31,946 nt of DNA from Klebsormidium nitens. Lineage: Eukaryota; Streptophyta; Klebsormidiophyceae; Klebsormidiales; Klebsormidiaceae. The position numbers and the translations under genes were made by a program. The notes below the pieces were generated by a model. It searched no databases and had not been told where the DNA came from. It was given only the letters and a program-made list of their open reading frames with translations. The DNA is taken from NCBI GenBank assembly GCA_000708835.1, contig DF237747.1, positions 1-31,946 on the forward strand, read 5' to 3'. The first letter of the stretch is position 1; the number at the start of each line of letters is the position of its first letter. Shown one piece after another: positions 20,907-30,863 of this stretch.

Positions 20907-21031
20907 CAGACTCAGAGTTCCTGCCTAGCCTGCTCAGTTGCTGTCGCCTACACGAATTTCTAGCGGGCATTCTTTGTCTCCATACATCCCTTTTTGCATT
21001 GTCATCTTAAAGTTACAGTGCCCCTTCTACC
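20907..21031 (+). promoter_or_regulatory. 5' flank of the PRCC-like gene
   Basis: Only 125 bases separate the end of the fold-back pair from the PRCC-like start codon. The stretch is C/T-rich and ends CCCTTCTACC before ATGG. The promoter must be within this short space or inside the fold-back elements. Confidence 0.35.
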
Positions 21032-24022
21032 ATGGACCTTTTAGGAAGTTACGGCAGCGATGCGGAGAGCGATGCCTCCGATGACGAACAGCAACCTCCC
21101 CAGAATGCTGGTCGAGCCATCCTCACAGCACCTGATCCCAGCCCTACCGACTTTAACGAAGGCGCCCCCTCTCAAATCACAGGACTCACTAGAAAAGGTC
21201 TCTTTAGTGCGCTGCCTCCTCCTAGGGGCAAGAGCGACGGAATGCCTGAAGAAAAGTGGAGGAAGGAGGGAAGCAGGTGAGATGCCACAGTGTGACTTGC
21301 ATTGTTGCGTGCGGATGAATCTCAGCGCGGCTTGATGTTGTAAAACGGTTTTGCCTGAGAAAATTGGCACAACAGGACAGAAATAAATAGTTCCATCGAA
21401 GAACGATGTGCTAGTGGTATTAACTATGGTTTGACAAATGGAATGGCAGGGTCCCTCTTCTGCCGACGCTTGATGGCGCCACGCCATTTCAGCTTGAATT
21501 TAAATCTTGTGTTTCTTCCTGGCTCTTTGATCACGTTGAGGTGTTCGCAGGGAATGGCATTTGGTTTTCAAGTGTCTTGCTTTGACGGTGCCCTTTGTTC
21601 AGTGGACTAAGCAATCGCCAGAACAAAGACTCTAATCAGTTCAGGTGTCTCACCTGCTGCACTCTAGTAGAGAAGAAAAAGTGGTCTGTGCTGGAACAGC
21701 CAGAGAGTTTCCTTTCATGCGCCCCCGCCTACCTTTCTCTTTAGCCTTTTCTTTTGTACCACAGGTCACTCTTTGCTGCTCTACCGCCACCAAAGGCGTC
21801 CTTAGAGCGCCCCCCCATTGTGGATCTGCAAAGCGATCTGGCGCTAGGTACAACAAAGCCCCCGACATTGCTCCCCCCCAAAAGAGGCGTTGTGCAGTTC
21901 CGACCACCGATTGACACGTCGTATCTGACCAAGGCTGATGATCGAGATGAGGATACCTGGCAGCCTCCCAAGAAGAAGGTCAGGCGATTTTACCACTAGT
22001 GCCATCTTCCGTGTCTTCCTTCCTGGGATTTGCTTAGCCCGTGGAACTCGCACAAAAGTCGAACTTTAAGAGTTTCATTGTCTGGCTTCAGAGGACTTTA
22101 GATTTGGTCAAAGGAGACGGGCTAAATGTCTCTCGCTGTCTAAGGGCCAGTCGAAATCAAATACCTTTCCTGACTTGGTGGACAACTCTGAAAAAGAAGA
22201 CCTGGGTGGATGGCTTGTTTCTGCAGCAAACTTTGTAAAGACAAGCCTTGGAGTGAGAGATTTATTCCGTGTTGTCAGAGACCCACTGCTTACACGCCGT
22301 TTTTCGATTTTCAGGGACGGACGGCTGAGGTCGCGGACGAAGCGCCGGCAGAGAAGAAACCGACCAAGTCATCTTTCGCCTCCTTCTTGCCCCCGCCCAA
22401 AAACAGCTTGGGGGCTGGAAACATTCTGGGGGGAGGCGCCGTCGGCGGCCGAAAAATGGCCATGGACACGTCAATTGGTTCAGAGTCTCTTGATGAGGGC
22501 CCACGGATACAGCTGGACCCCATTGAAAAATCCACTCTGACTGGTGCGGCCGTAAATGGCTCAGCACCTGTGCGAGAAGACGGTGTCAGTGGAAACGGGG
22601 GGCTTGCAAAAGCAGGAACGGAAGAGTTGGGGTACCCTGCAAGTGAGGGTCATACTCAGGCTGGGTACGGAGCTGCCGCTGAGTCCAGCTATGCATCAAA
22701 CGGGGCTGGTCTGCCTCCGACATTCGAGCAACCCGGAGTCTCCTTCGGTTATCAGCAGCCGTACCAAGCAGGGACTTCGTACGACCCCTACGGTCAAAGT
22801 TACGTTGCGCCTCAGTATGGGGGGGCGAACACGTGGCAGCCCGACGGGCCGCCAGGTGGCGGCGTAGCAGCGCCCCCGGTGGACCTGCTCACAGCGAAGC
22901 TTATGGAAGAGGAGGCGCGGGCGATGAGGAGGGGCGGGGGGAGGGCGAGCGGGGCGCAAGTTGTCGAAGTAAGAGCTGAAACTCCTAACAAGTCGCACGA
23001 TTCTCTTGAGCACGTTTCTTCGAGGATAACAAAGTTGAAGGCTTTGTTATTCATGAATGTTCCCTCTAAGCAGACCCTGAGGACTACCGGCCACAGGCGC
23101 CAGGGAAAAGAGCCGGAAGCATTCTGCCTTCAATTCAACGAGACGTCGGGTGCCTTGTTCAAGGCTGTAATCTGACTTGTAGGTTGAAATGTAGTCTTTG
23201 CTTTGGTGGCATTTCTTCTGGTCGCCTTCTCGCTCACCTTTCTATTTCAACTGATCCCCAGAGGCTGTGACATCCTTGGTGTATTCATTCTGGCCTTTTA
23301 CAGGGGTTCGGAAGGAAGTGGCCGGATAGCTGGTCAATTGTAGCGCGGGATACGGTTCTGCCTTCTTTGCGCCGCCCGTCGAGCTCAGAGGTTTCAAAGC
23401 TTTGAGAACATTGTCACGGTGCACAGAGCTGCCCTTAAACAGTCCAATAAGTCGACTTCATATTCCAGTTCACATCAACGTTGCAATCCACTTTGTTATT
23501 ACAGGTATGAGCAATCAAGTCGGTTAGGTATTTCGATTCAACCTCGCATGCTTGAGAAACTTGATGATCCTTAAACTTACTGAGAACGACTTTCCAGATG
23601 TGTGTCATTTTTCCATCTGGAAAGTCTGCCAAAATATCATCCAGACGCTATCCAGAAGTGGAAAACTCGTGCATACCGACTGTGCTTAGCAATATGCGCA
23701 GCGCTCATCTTGGAATTCAGAGCGCTTATCCTAAAAGTTTGAGCGCCTATCCTGAAACATAAGCCTTGGTCTGCAGGTCAAGCAAGCGGATATTACCCCC
23801 GGCACGTACAGGCGGGAGGACATGCTCAAGACGTCGACATTTGGCCCACAAGCGCAGCCAGTGTCGAGCGCAAAGGACGCAGGGCCGGGGAAGATGGAGA
23901 GGCGGAAGCACCAGATCAGCTCGCTCTACGCCGACATGAAGAAGAAAGAGATGGAGATGGTGGACTCACGGGCTACGGGGATGCAGACGAAAGCGCAGAC
24001 GAAGGGGAAGTATGGGTGGTAA
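21032..24022 (+). CDS. PRCC-like proline-rich protein
   Basis: Predicted 452 aa from four exons: 21032-21276, 21765-21978, 22315-22968 and 23777-24022; 1,359 nt, phases 2, 0, 0, all GT-AG. It starts MDLLGSYGSDAESDASDDE, like other PRCC N-termini. Three copies of a short proline motif follow: LFSALPPPR (57-65), LFAALPPPK (84-92) and SFASFLPPPK in exon 3. The middle is Gly/Ala/Tyr/Gln-rich and looks disordered. The C-terminus (about 410-452) is the conserved PRCC signature: ERRKHQISSLYADMKKKEME, then RATGMQTKAQTKGKYGW, matching the KRKHQIT...QTQAKYGW ending of the family. Human PRCC is a nuclear protein linked to pre-mRNA splicing factors and the mitotic checkpoint and is known from renal carcinoma fusions; a nuclear role here is inferred. 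It is shorter than a protein with a catalytic domain would be; no enzyme motif is present. Confidence 0.88.
23699..23761. repeat. about 21-base tandem repeat in PRCC-like intron 3
   Basis: Three diverged copies in tandem: CAGCGCTCATCTTGGAATT, GAGCGCTTATCCTAAAAGTT and GAGCGCCTATCCTGAAACAT. It lies just upstream of the acceptor of exon 4 (23776). Confidence 0.7.
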
Positions 24023-25231
24023 CCAATTGAAACGACATTCGCTTTTGCAAGTCAACTGGGCACTCGCGGGAAATGAGCCCCTTGAGAGCGTTGCTGACTC
24101 CATTATCGCTGTGTCAGTATGTTTGCAGCACTGAAGTGTACGCTCTTCTCTAACATCCAAGTATAAGCCTGCTTTCCATGTCACCTGACAAATCGTCTGC
24201 ACGAGCTTGTACAAAACATGCAACGTGACGTTCACCCATGCGGTTGATCCTATTCCGCATGGCAACCGATGCACGAAGAGTATGGCTCTCGGAAGTACCT
24301 AGAGCCAATTGTAAAGTCCCCATGCCGGATCCAGCATGCAGTCAGCATGCAGTCAAAAAGGGCTCAGTCGCAAGCGAGATTACATGCTACTCGTGACCGG
24401 CCGGGCGGCATGGTCGTTTGAGTTTGAAAGACTCCAATCTATCATGAATCGGAAGTTAGCCCGTATTCTTAACCGTCCGTCGGTCGACAGGCGGGTATAC
24501 ACAACTCCGACGGTTGTGGTTGAAGGACGGTTAAGCCTAGCTTGCTAGCTCTTAGCTTTTGCAACTCGTCGAGCCGAAATTACTTATGGTGCTGCGTGGC
24601 ACTAGCTGCATATCGCTCAGCTAGATCATTCCGATCATTCAAGTATAATCTGATTGAAACCGTGGGTTGAAGCATGCTTAACTGAGTGCATGAATTCGAC
24701 GGTAGTATATAAGCTAGCTGCTTTATATATTGCATGCCGCCGTACGTCGCCGACTCGTGCGACTTGAGCCATCACGCAAATTACAACGACACGGACCATG
24801 AGAGCCCCTGTCTATCACTCGCGGCTTGAGAGGATCATATATCAGAAAGCAATGATTCTATAGTATGATCGTTAGCTCTGCATTCACTCTAGCTAGCTTT
24901 AGTGCGGACCATCGATTCGAGTCAAGTCCCGCACTGAGCCATCATTGCTGGCCCAAATAACGGATCAGGTGTTGATACGCGCGCTGAATATTTAGACGCA
25001 TGTGAGGCATGGGCACGGACTTCAGAACCGGAATTTTGAGCGTTCAAAGGCGGCCGCCTCTTCTGGTAAATGCACCCAGATAAAATCAAGGCCTGAGGAC
25101 AGTAAAGTCTATCTCAATAAGGCGTGCTAATCACCTAATCACTGACAAGTGTTAGTACCTCAACTAGTCCAATATTTCGATGAATTAACGGTGTCTTTGA
25201 CAGCATATTACCTCGGTCCTTCATAATAACG
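24023..25231. other. convergent 3' region, AT-rich with small palindromes
   Basis: 1.2 kb between the PRCC-like stop and the GT90 stop, expected to hold both 3' UTRs. Several short palindromic strings occur (GCTAGC, TATATA, GCATGC). A short direct repeat, CAGCATGCAGT twice, lies near 24333-24353. No coding sequence is recognisable. Confidence 0.4.
24468..24535. repeat. 68-base nested inverted repeat
   Basis: Outer arms CTTAACCGTCC and GGACGGTTAAG are perfect over 11 bases; inside, ACAAC (24501-24505) pairs with GTTGT (24513-24517). It could be a small MITE relic or a structured 3' end. The outer arm string GGACGGTTAAG also occurs in cysteine synthase intron 6 near 13718. Confidence 0.6.
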
Positions 25232-28200
25232 TCAGGTCCGCCACCTAAGAACCCCAGCCTCGCTCACAGCTTTATCCGTTGCACCTTTTCTAGTACCGTT
25301 CGGCCTTATCCGGGGCGGCTTTATCAACAGCCGTGAGTACTCTGTCAGCAATGTCTTGACGTAAAGCTCCCACCGCCCGTTTGCTATAAAGCGGTTAAAG
25401 CTCGAAACTAAGTTCTCACTCATGGCGCGCATCTCGTCGTCGTGGTCAACGGCGTATTGGATCTTTTCCGGCAGGTCCGAGCTATCGGATGCGACCGGAA
25501 TATAATGCTTGTAAGGAACAAGAAACTCGTTGAAGTACTCAACGTAAGGGGTTTCAATTTTGAAGATAACGCAGCCCGTCGAGAGGAGCAAAATAAAGCG
25601 GGAGCTCCACGCGTTGCCGTCGATGTCAATGAGGAACTTGTGCTTGATGTAGTCGGGGTACTTGAACTGGGAGCCGCCTGTACCAGACGACGTCAGAGAG
25701 ACGTCATTAGATCCTCATCAGATTGTTCCATAGATTCACTTTTCATGGCGGACCAACGGCAATGAGCAACTGAAGTCGGGTAATATGTCCAAGTCAATTT
25801 CTGCTTCTCGCGCAGAAAAGTGGTCGAAGATGTTGCTGTGGTTCGCAGGCCGTAAGACTGCAAAGATGGACAACGTCGGAGGACGGCCCTCATGTAGAAA
25901 ACACATTCAAACAATTTAATCGACCTGCCTTTCCATGCTCTAGCTGGGGAGAAGGATTGTGCGGTCCAATGCACTGCCTTTAGTCCAAACTGCCCTTCAG
26001 GCGAAAGCGCTCTGCGGTTCGAGGACAGGTGGAAATCTTTTGTGCGTTGACCGCACGCACGATTAAACCGTCGTTAAGGACCTAAACCGAAGATTGTTAA
26101 CGAGAAAGGTTACCTGTGGGCAGCTCCCGTTCCATCGCGGCCCATGCCTCGTCGTGGCACTGCCCCGGGGCGCACGGCATCATCCGGGCGTCGACCAGGT
26201 CCGGGTAGTGCTTCGTCGTGTTCACCTGGAAATAAGAGGATGAACAATTCTTTTCATTTGTAAGAGGACAGCAGACTGGGCGAAAACATGGCCGGTCAGA
26301 AAGGGGTGTTTGGTTGGGAAATATTGGCCACGACGAGACGGCTACTCAGAGAGGGCGTCAACCAAGTCCGGGTAATGCTTCGTCGTGTTCACCTATGGAC
26401 GAGAGAGGTTGACCCAATTCTATCCACTTGTAAGACGACAACAGACTGGGCGATGATAGGGCAGATCTTAAGGGGTGTTTGGCTGGAAAAATAGTGGCCA
26501 CGACGAGACGGTTACGCAGAGAGGGCTTCGACAAGGTCCGGGTAGTGCTTGGTCGTATTCACCTAGGAGTAAAGGATGGCCCAATTATTTCACTTGTAAG
26601 AAGACGGCGGACTAGAAAAGCAGATTTGTCGAATGGTTGAGGAGCGAGTGCCTTGAGTAGAGCTGATCATGCTTGGTTGCCTTCACTTGGGGACGGGAAG
26701 ATGGCCACCTGAGGAGAGGGCGCGATAATGGCATATTGGGCGGTTATGAAATGCTTCAGTGGGTGCCTTGAGTAGAAATGGTCTTTTCCCCGTGCACTTG
26801 AAAACGTGACCGAACCGAAAGGGGTGTTTTGACTGGGAGAAACTGGGCCACGACGAGACGGCTACTCAGAGAGGGCGTCGGGTAGTGCTTGGTCGCGTTC
26901 ACCTGGGAAACAAGCGGGAGGCCAACTAAGGAGATGTGCGAGAATCCAACCTTTGAGCAAGTGGGCGCTTTGGGAACGTTTCTCGAATTGAATGGCCTGG
27001 ATTGATTGGGACGTATTCGATGAGGGAGCCAGATGAGAGTGGTCCAAGCCAACAAAGGACAAAAGCAAGTTCCTTAGATCGAGGGGCTCGATAAGAGGTC
27101 TCGTGTAGAAGAGAACTTGACTGACAAGATGAATCAGATGGAAACGAAAGCTTCACCGAGGATCTGTCAGTCCATTTGCACCAATCGGTACCACGGTCCC
27201 CGCGGCCCAAACCGCGGGCCTACTCCAACCAGCTGTAAACCAAAGCAACGCCCTACTTGCATCACCTCTTTCAGGGGCGCATTCTCACCAGCTGATAGCG
27301 CTGCTTTTGCTGGTAGTTCTCCCTGGTGTACAGGCCCCCCGTGGGGGATCCCCGCCAGATGGCCGGCGCGCCGATGCGCTCCTCCCACTTCTGAGCCTTG
27401 ACGGCCTCGAGATCCACGTCCTTCAACTGCACCAGTGTTCAGACAAAGAGTCATTGATCACTGAACACGACGGATCTGAGGTTAGGAATGTGCGATCTGA
27501 TCCGCTTAGATTCTTCCCGCAACACGCTGTTGGTAAGGCTTTCGGAACCGTGTTTGGACACTCGACCAAATGCTCAAAATCTCTGCATACAACGGACTTG
27601 AGGTTTGAGAACGTGCGACCACTCAGAACTTTTCAAAAGTACGCTGTTGGTAAAGCTTTCGACGCCGTGTGTGGACCAATCAGATGCGCCTCACAACTCC
27701 GCAAACACGTTATACGAGCGAGCGAAGAAGTAGACAGAAAGGCGGCGCTTGGAAAGGTGTTCCTTGAGCTGCGTGTGTTAGCTTGTCTGCCATGCCCCTT
27801 CTTTTGAATCGACCTTGGAACAGGAGCACGACATCTGAAAGATCGATCGACCGAGAAGGCCTGGCGCCATATTACATCCGGCCGACTCATTCAATCAGTC
27901 AACTGAACCATGCGGTATCCAAGTGTACCGGCCAACACCTCACCAGAACGATATGGAAAGATCTCAGCGCAACGGTATGGAAGATCCGCAGTCCACCAGC
28001 TTTTCAAAGGGCGTTAACAAGCCTGCATCTCCGAAGTAACGGCATGAGCAACTTCTGGCACCCACTGTGTGACGTGACCAAATCAACGAAGCTGATTAGC
28101 AACCTAGGCTTTTCCAAGGAATGCCAACCCTTACCTTTCCGTAATACTCCATGGTTGGGATCGGGATGTCGTAATGGCCCAGCGTCGACGCGTAGGTGAA

Positions 28201-30863
28201 TATCGGCGCCCCGCCGATGTGCTCGAAGCTGGCCGGGAGAAACGCTTGGTCCTCGGTGCAAACAATAATGTCGAGAAAGTCGGGCAGGCCGTGCATCTTT
28301 TCGATGTGGCGGAAGAGGGCCATCCAGTGCTGGATGCGCGGCGGGTAGTATACCTGTCGATGCAAACTTGGAAATTGAAAAGTTGGTTATGTTCTCCAGA
28401 AAGTGATGCACCATACAAGCGGATGAGGGAAGAGGGCCATCCAGTGCTGGATGCGCGGCGGATAGTACACTTGTCAATACAAAAGTTGAGGTTCTCAGAG
28501 CGGAGTTGGCTCCGTTCTCCAAACTCCGATGCACCCGCACAAACGGGAGAGGAAAGAGGGTAGTCCAGCGCTGAAGTGCGGAGCATAGTACACCTTTCAA
28601 CACAAGATTGATTCCGAAGCGGGTTTGACTTCGTTCTCCAGATTCCGGTACACCCGCACAAAGGGAAGAGGAAAGACGGCAATTCAGGGCTGAGTGTGCG
28701 GAGCAGAGTACACCTGTCAACAAAGACTGAGTTTCGAAGCGGAGGTGGCTCCATTTTCCAAAGAAAGGGAAGAGGAAAGAGGGCAGTCCAGTGTTATATG
28801 CGCGGCAGGCAAGGCACAAGTCACCATGGATCCAACGTGAATCTGAGGTACGGAAAGTGCGGACAGTATTCACTGTATTCTGCCGCTACTGTACCAATGA
28901 GTGCGTGATATCGTGATTCGTTTTCTGCAATCTCGGACATGATTAAGCTCAGAACGCTATTTGTAGCTGCTCTCGCCCACTTCTCATGTGGCCCAGGTCT
29001 GCCTGTATACAAAGTAACTCCCTTTGGGCTGTGAACAAGGTTTGGATTTGTATTAATCTTGGAAGAGAGGCGCAGGCTCGTTAGACCGCCAAGATCAATG
29101 AAAGCACTGTGCACATCCTCCAGCACTCAACCCCCTGACACCTGAGACACTTGATCCCATTTCCTCAATCTCACTCCGTAACCGAACCCGTAAACCCGGA
29201 TTGGGTGACTGCATTCCCGTCTTGGTCTTGAGCCATTTACTTGACCACCGTCGGCCCTTGCGCCCTGGTGCTGATTCATTTCTCAATTTAGCGACCCACA
29301 GACTCAGCAAGAGCAGACACAGACCAGCATAATCACTCAAAGTGCAAACCCCAAAGTAGTTTCATGCGCCCTCACCTTGGTCTTGAGCCACTCCTTAACC
29401 ACCGTCGGCTCCTGCAGCACGCCGTGAATCACTTGTATCCGTAGCGACCCGATGCCTTGCCCTTGCTGCAAAAACGCAAACACCTTGGACACTTGGTCCT
29501 GCGTGATCCCCCCGCCGTCGCTCCCGAAGCGCTCCCAGGGTCGCAGCCACCGCTTGGCAACGGTTTGCAAAGCTACGACGTCTGAATCCAGCATGCTCCT
29601 GGAGAGCAAGGAGGGAGGGTTATAATTTCTTAAAAGACGAAACTATTATCTATAAAGACATCAATTGTTATATCTTAGTTATCACTCATAATATCACACA
29701 GTCCGCTGTTCTCATCGAGGTGCCGCGGTTGTAAACATCAGCGTCGACTGAACTCTCAAGTTGCCCTTCAACTGGACTCCCAAGTTGCATTGTCCTGGAA
29801 AGGAAGGAGGGAGGGGTGATGATTGTCCGCTGTTCTCATCAACTTTGCAGCCAGTTCAGAGTTTGGTGTCGATTGGACTTTCAAGTTGCATCGTCCTGGA
29901 AAGGATGGGGAGAGGGTAATTGCCTTCCATAGTTCTCATCAAGGTGCAACCATTCCTGTCGTTGGTTTGTCAATGGCAATGTGCCTGGCTCTCCAGCCTC
30001 CTGTCTCTGGTCATAGAATACAGGGATTCTTCTCCTCCTGCTGAAACGCATTCACATGTCTTTCCTTTCTGAACCATGTGATCGATTCAAGAGCGCATCA
30101 GTCTGCAAGACTGCAGAAAGCTTTCACGCTTCCTCATGGAGGCGACTGAAAACCTGCAGGAGTCTTGTTTCGATCGCATTTTGCAATCCTTTGGTACATC
30201 TAATAATCAATGAGCCAAAAGCCAAAAGAACTGCCCGTATACGTCTTGACATGATCCAGCTCTGTGGAGCTAAAATGCTTCCGATGGAGCTTTCAATATG
30301 TGAAACTTAGCAAGAGGGGGCAAAATGAGGTCAGGATAGATTCCATTGAAGTGACATGCTTCCAAGCATTCCAATATGTTTCTTGGATAGTTGACCATTG
30401 GAGTGGTGTCACCGGCAGTGGTTGGCAAGATGCGGAGCACGCTGTCTAGACCAGACGTCCTGATCTACTTTTTAGTGGCTTCTTAGGATGACCCTCATCC
30501 TCTTACCAACACTCTCACACATCCACAGCTCTTGAAAAGTGAAGTGGTCAAGGACGGAATCCCCACTTGCAGACATGGATCTGACTTGTCAGATGAACCA
30601 CCATGACAAGATTCTCTCTTTATGCACCTTCCTGAGTAGAGATTTATATTACAAGCGACTCACCTTGTGGCTCTCAGATCATCGCTGCACGCGATCGCCA
30701 TATCGTTCCGCAGGGTCTGGAGCGTATAAACCCCTAGAAAGCATAGCCCACCTATCGCCAGCCCAAAGAAAACGCGCTGCATCGTTGCCCGATTGAAAGT
30801 CTGCTTTCTGATAGAACTGGCGGCTGCTCGCAACCCCCCACCCTGCTCCAATCCCCGCCCCAT
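25232..30863 (-). CDS. GT90 / CAP10-domain (Rumi-like) glycosyltransferase
   Basis: Predicted 445 aa from six minus-strand exons: 30863-30664, 29598-29376, 28353-28135, 27426-27289, 26225-26114 and 25677-25232; 1,338 nt, all GT-AG, phases 2, 0, 0, 0, 1. Residues 28-51 (MQRVFFGLAIGGLCFLGVYT...) form one membrane segment after a basic stretch, a type II signal anchor, so a Golgi/ER lumenal enzyme is expected. A second in-frame Met at residue 28 could also start it. The CAP10 domain follows: ITQDQVSKVFAFLQQG; LPDFLDIIVCTED; YDIPIPTMEYYGK; WEERIGAPAIWRGSPTGG; HYPDLVDARM; KYPDYIKHKFLIDIDG then NAWSSRF (about 303-325); LVPYKHYIPVASDSSDLPEK. Conserved WRGSxTG and DIDGxxWSxRF mark GT90, whose animal members transfer glucose or xylose to proteins. 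Sugar and acceptor are unknown here. It lacks a KDEL-type ending. Confidence 0.93.
26187..26912. repeat. about 170-base repeat copying the exon 5 start, GT90 intron 4
   Basis: The boundary of GT90 exon 5 (26187-26228 on plus, including 13 codons and the acceptor) recurs at about 26355-26396, 26524-26566 and, with a deletion, 26873-26912. Between copies the intron sequence is also repeated (CCACGACGAGACGGCTACTC, CACTTGTAAGA, GGGGTGTTT). On the minus strand each copy keeps AG before GTGAA. Confidence 0.9.
27468..27675. repeat. two-copy repeat in GT90 intron 3
   Basis: Two copies about 120 bases apart. Each contains a form of CGGATCTGAGGTTAGGAATG, then CGCTGTTGGTAAGGCTTTCG and CCGTGTTTGGAC. No similarity to the flanking exons was seen. 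Confidence 0.75.
28316..28815. repeat. about 120-base repeat copying the exon 3 start, GT90 intron 2
   Basis: Five tandem units beginning with the true exon 3 edge (28316-28353) and continuing at about 28431, 28555, 28676 and 28778. The second unit keeps GGGCCATCCAGTGCTGGATG and the rest of the first 14 codons almost unchanged; the others are increasingly diverged. The units also share TTCTCCA and CACCCGCACAAA pieces of intron. Confidence 0.9.
29219..29262. repeat. copy of the exon 2 3' end inside GT90 intron 2
   Basis: CTTGGTCTTGAGCCATTTAC followed by TTGACCACCGTCGGC closely matches the last 35 or so bases of exon 2 at 29376-29412 (CTTGGTCTTGAGCCACTCC, then ACCACCGTCGGC). On the minus strand it again reads WLKTK, but the donor GTGAGG is replaced by ACGGGA. 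Confidence 0.75.
29596..29916. repeat. triplicated acceptor tract in GT90 intron 1
   Basis: The acceptor of exon 2 with its purine-rich plus-strand tract (CTCCTGGAGAGCAAGGAGGG at 29596) is matched by GTCCTGGAAAGGAAGGAGGG near 29791 and GTCCTGGAAAGGATGGGGAG near 29893. The last two also share the surrounding TTCTCATCAA and CAAGTTGCAT pieces. On the minus strand each is a polypyrimidine tract ending in CCAG. Confidence 0.75.

Noticed and set aside
20597-21010. 137-aa ORF over the fold-back element
   Set aside because: Both arms of the hairpin are open in related frames; no protein similarity and the sequence is explained by the inverted repeat.
22210-23175. Single 321-aa ORF as an independent gene
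   Set aside because: Its core (22315-22968) is exon 3 of the PRCC-like gene, joined in phase to exons on both sides; the first 35 and last 69 residues are intron read-through.
28004-28873. 289-aa minus-strand ORF and overlapping 207-aa ORF
   Set aside because: Only 28135-28353 is GT90 exon 3; the rest is the 120-base intronic repeat, whose unit being close to a multiple of three keeps frames open.
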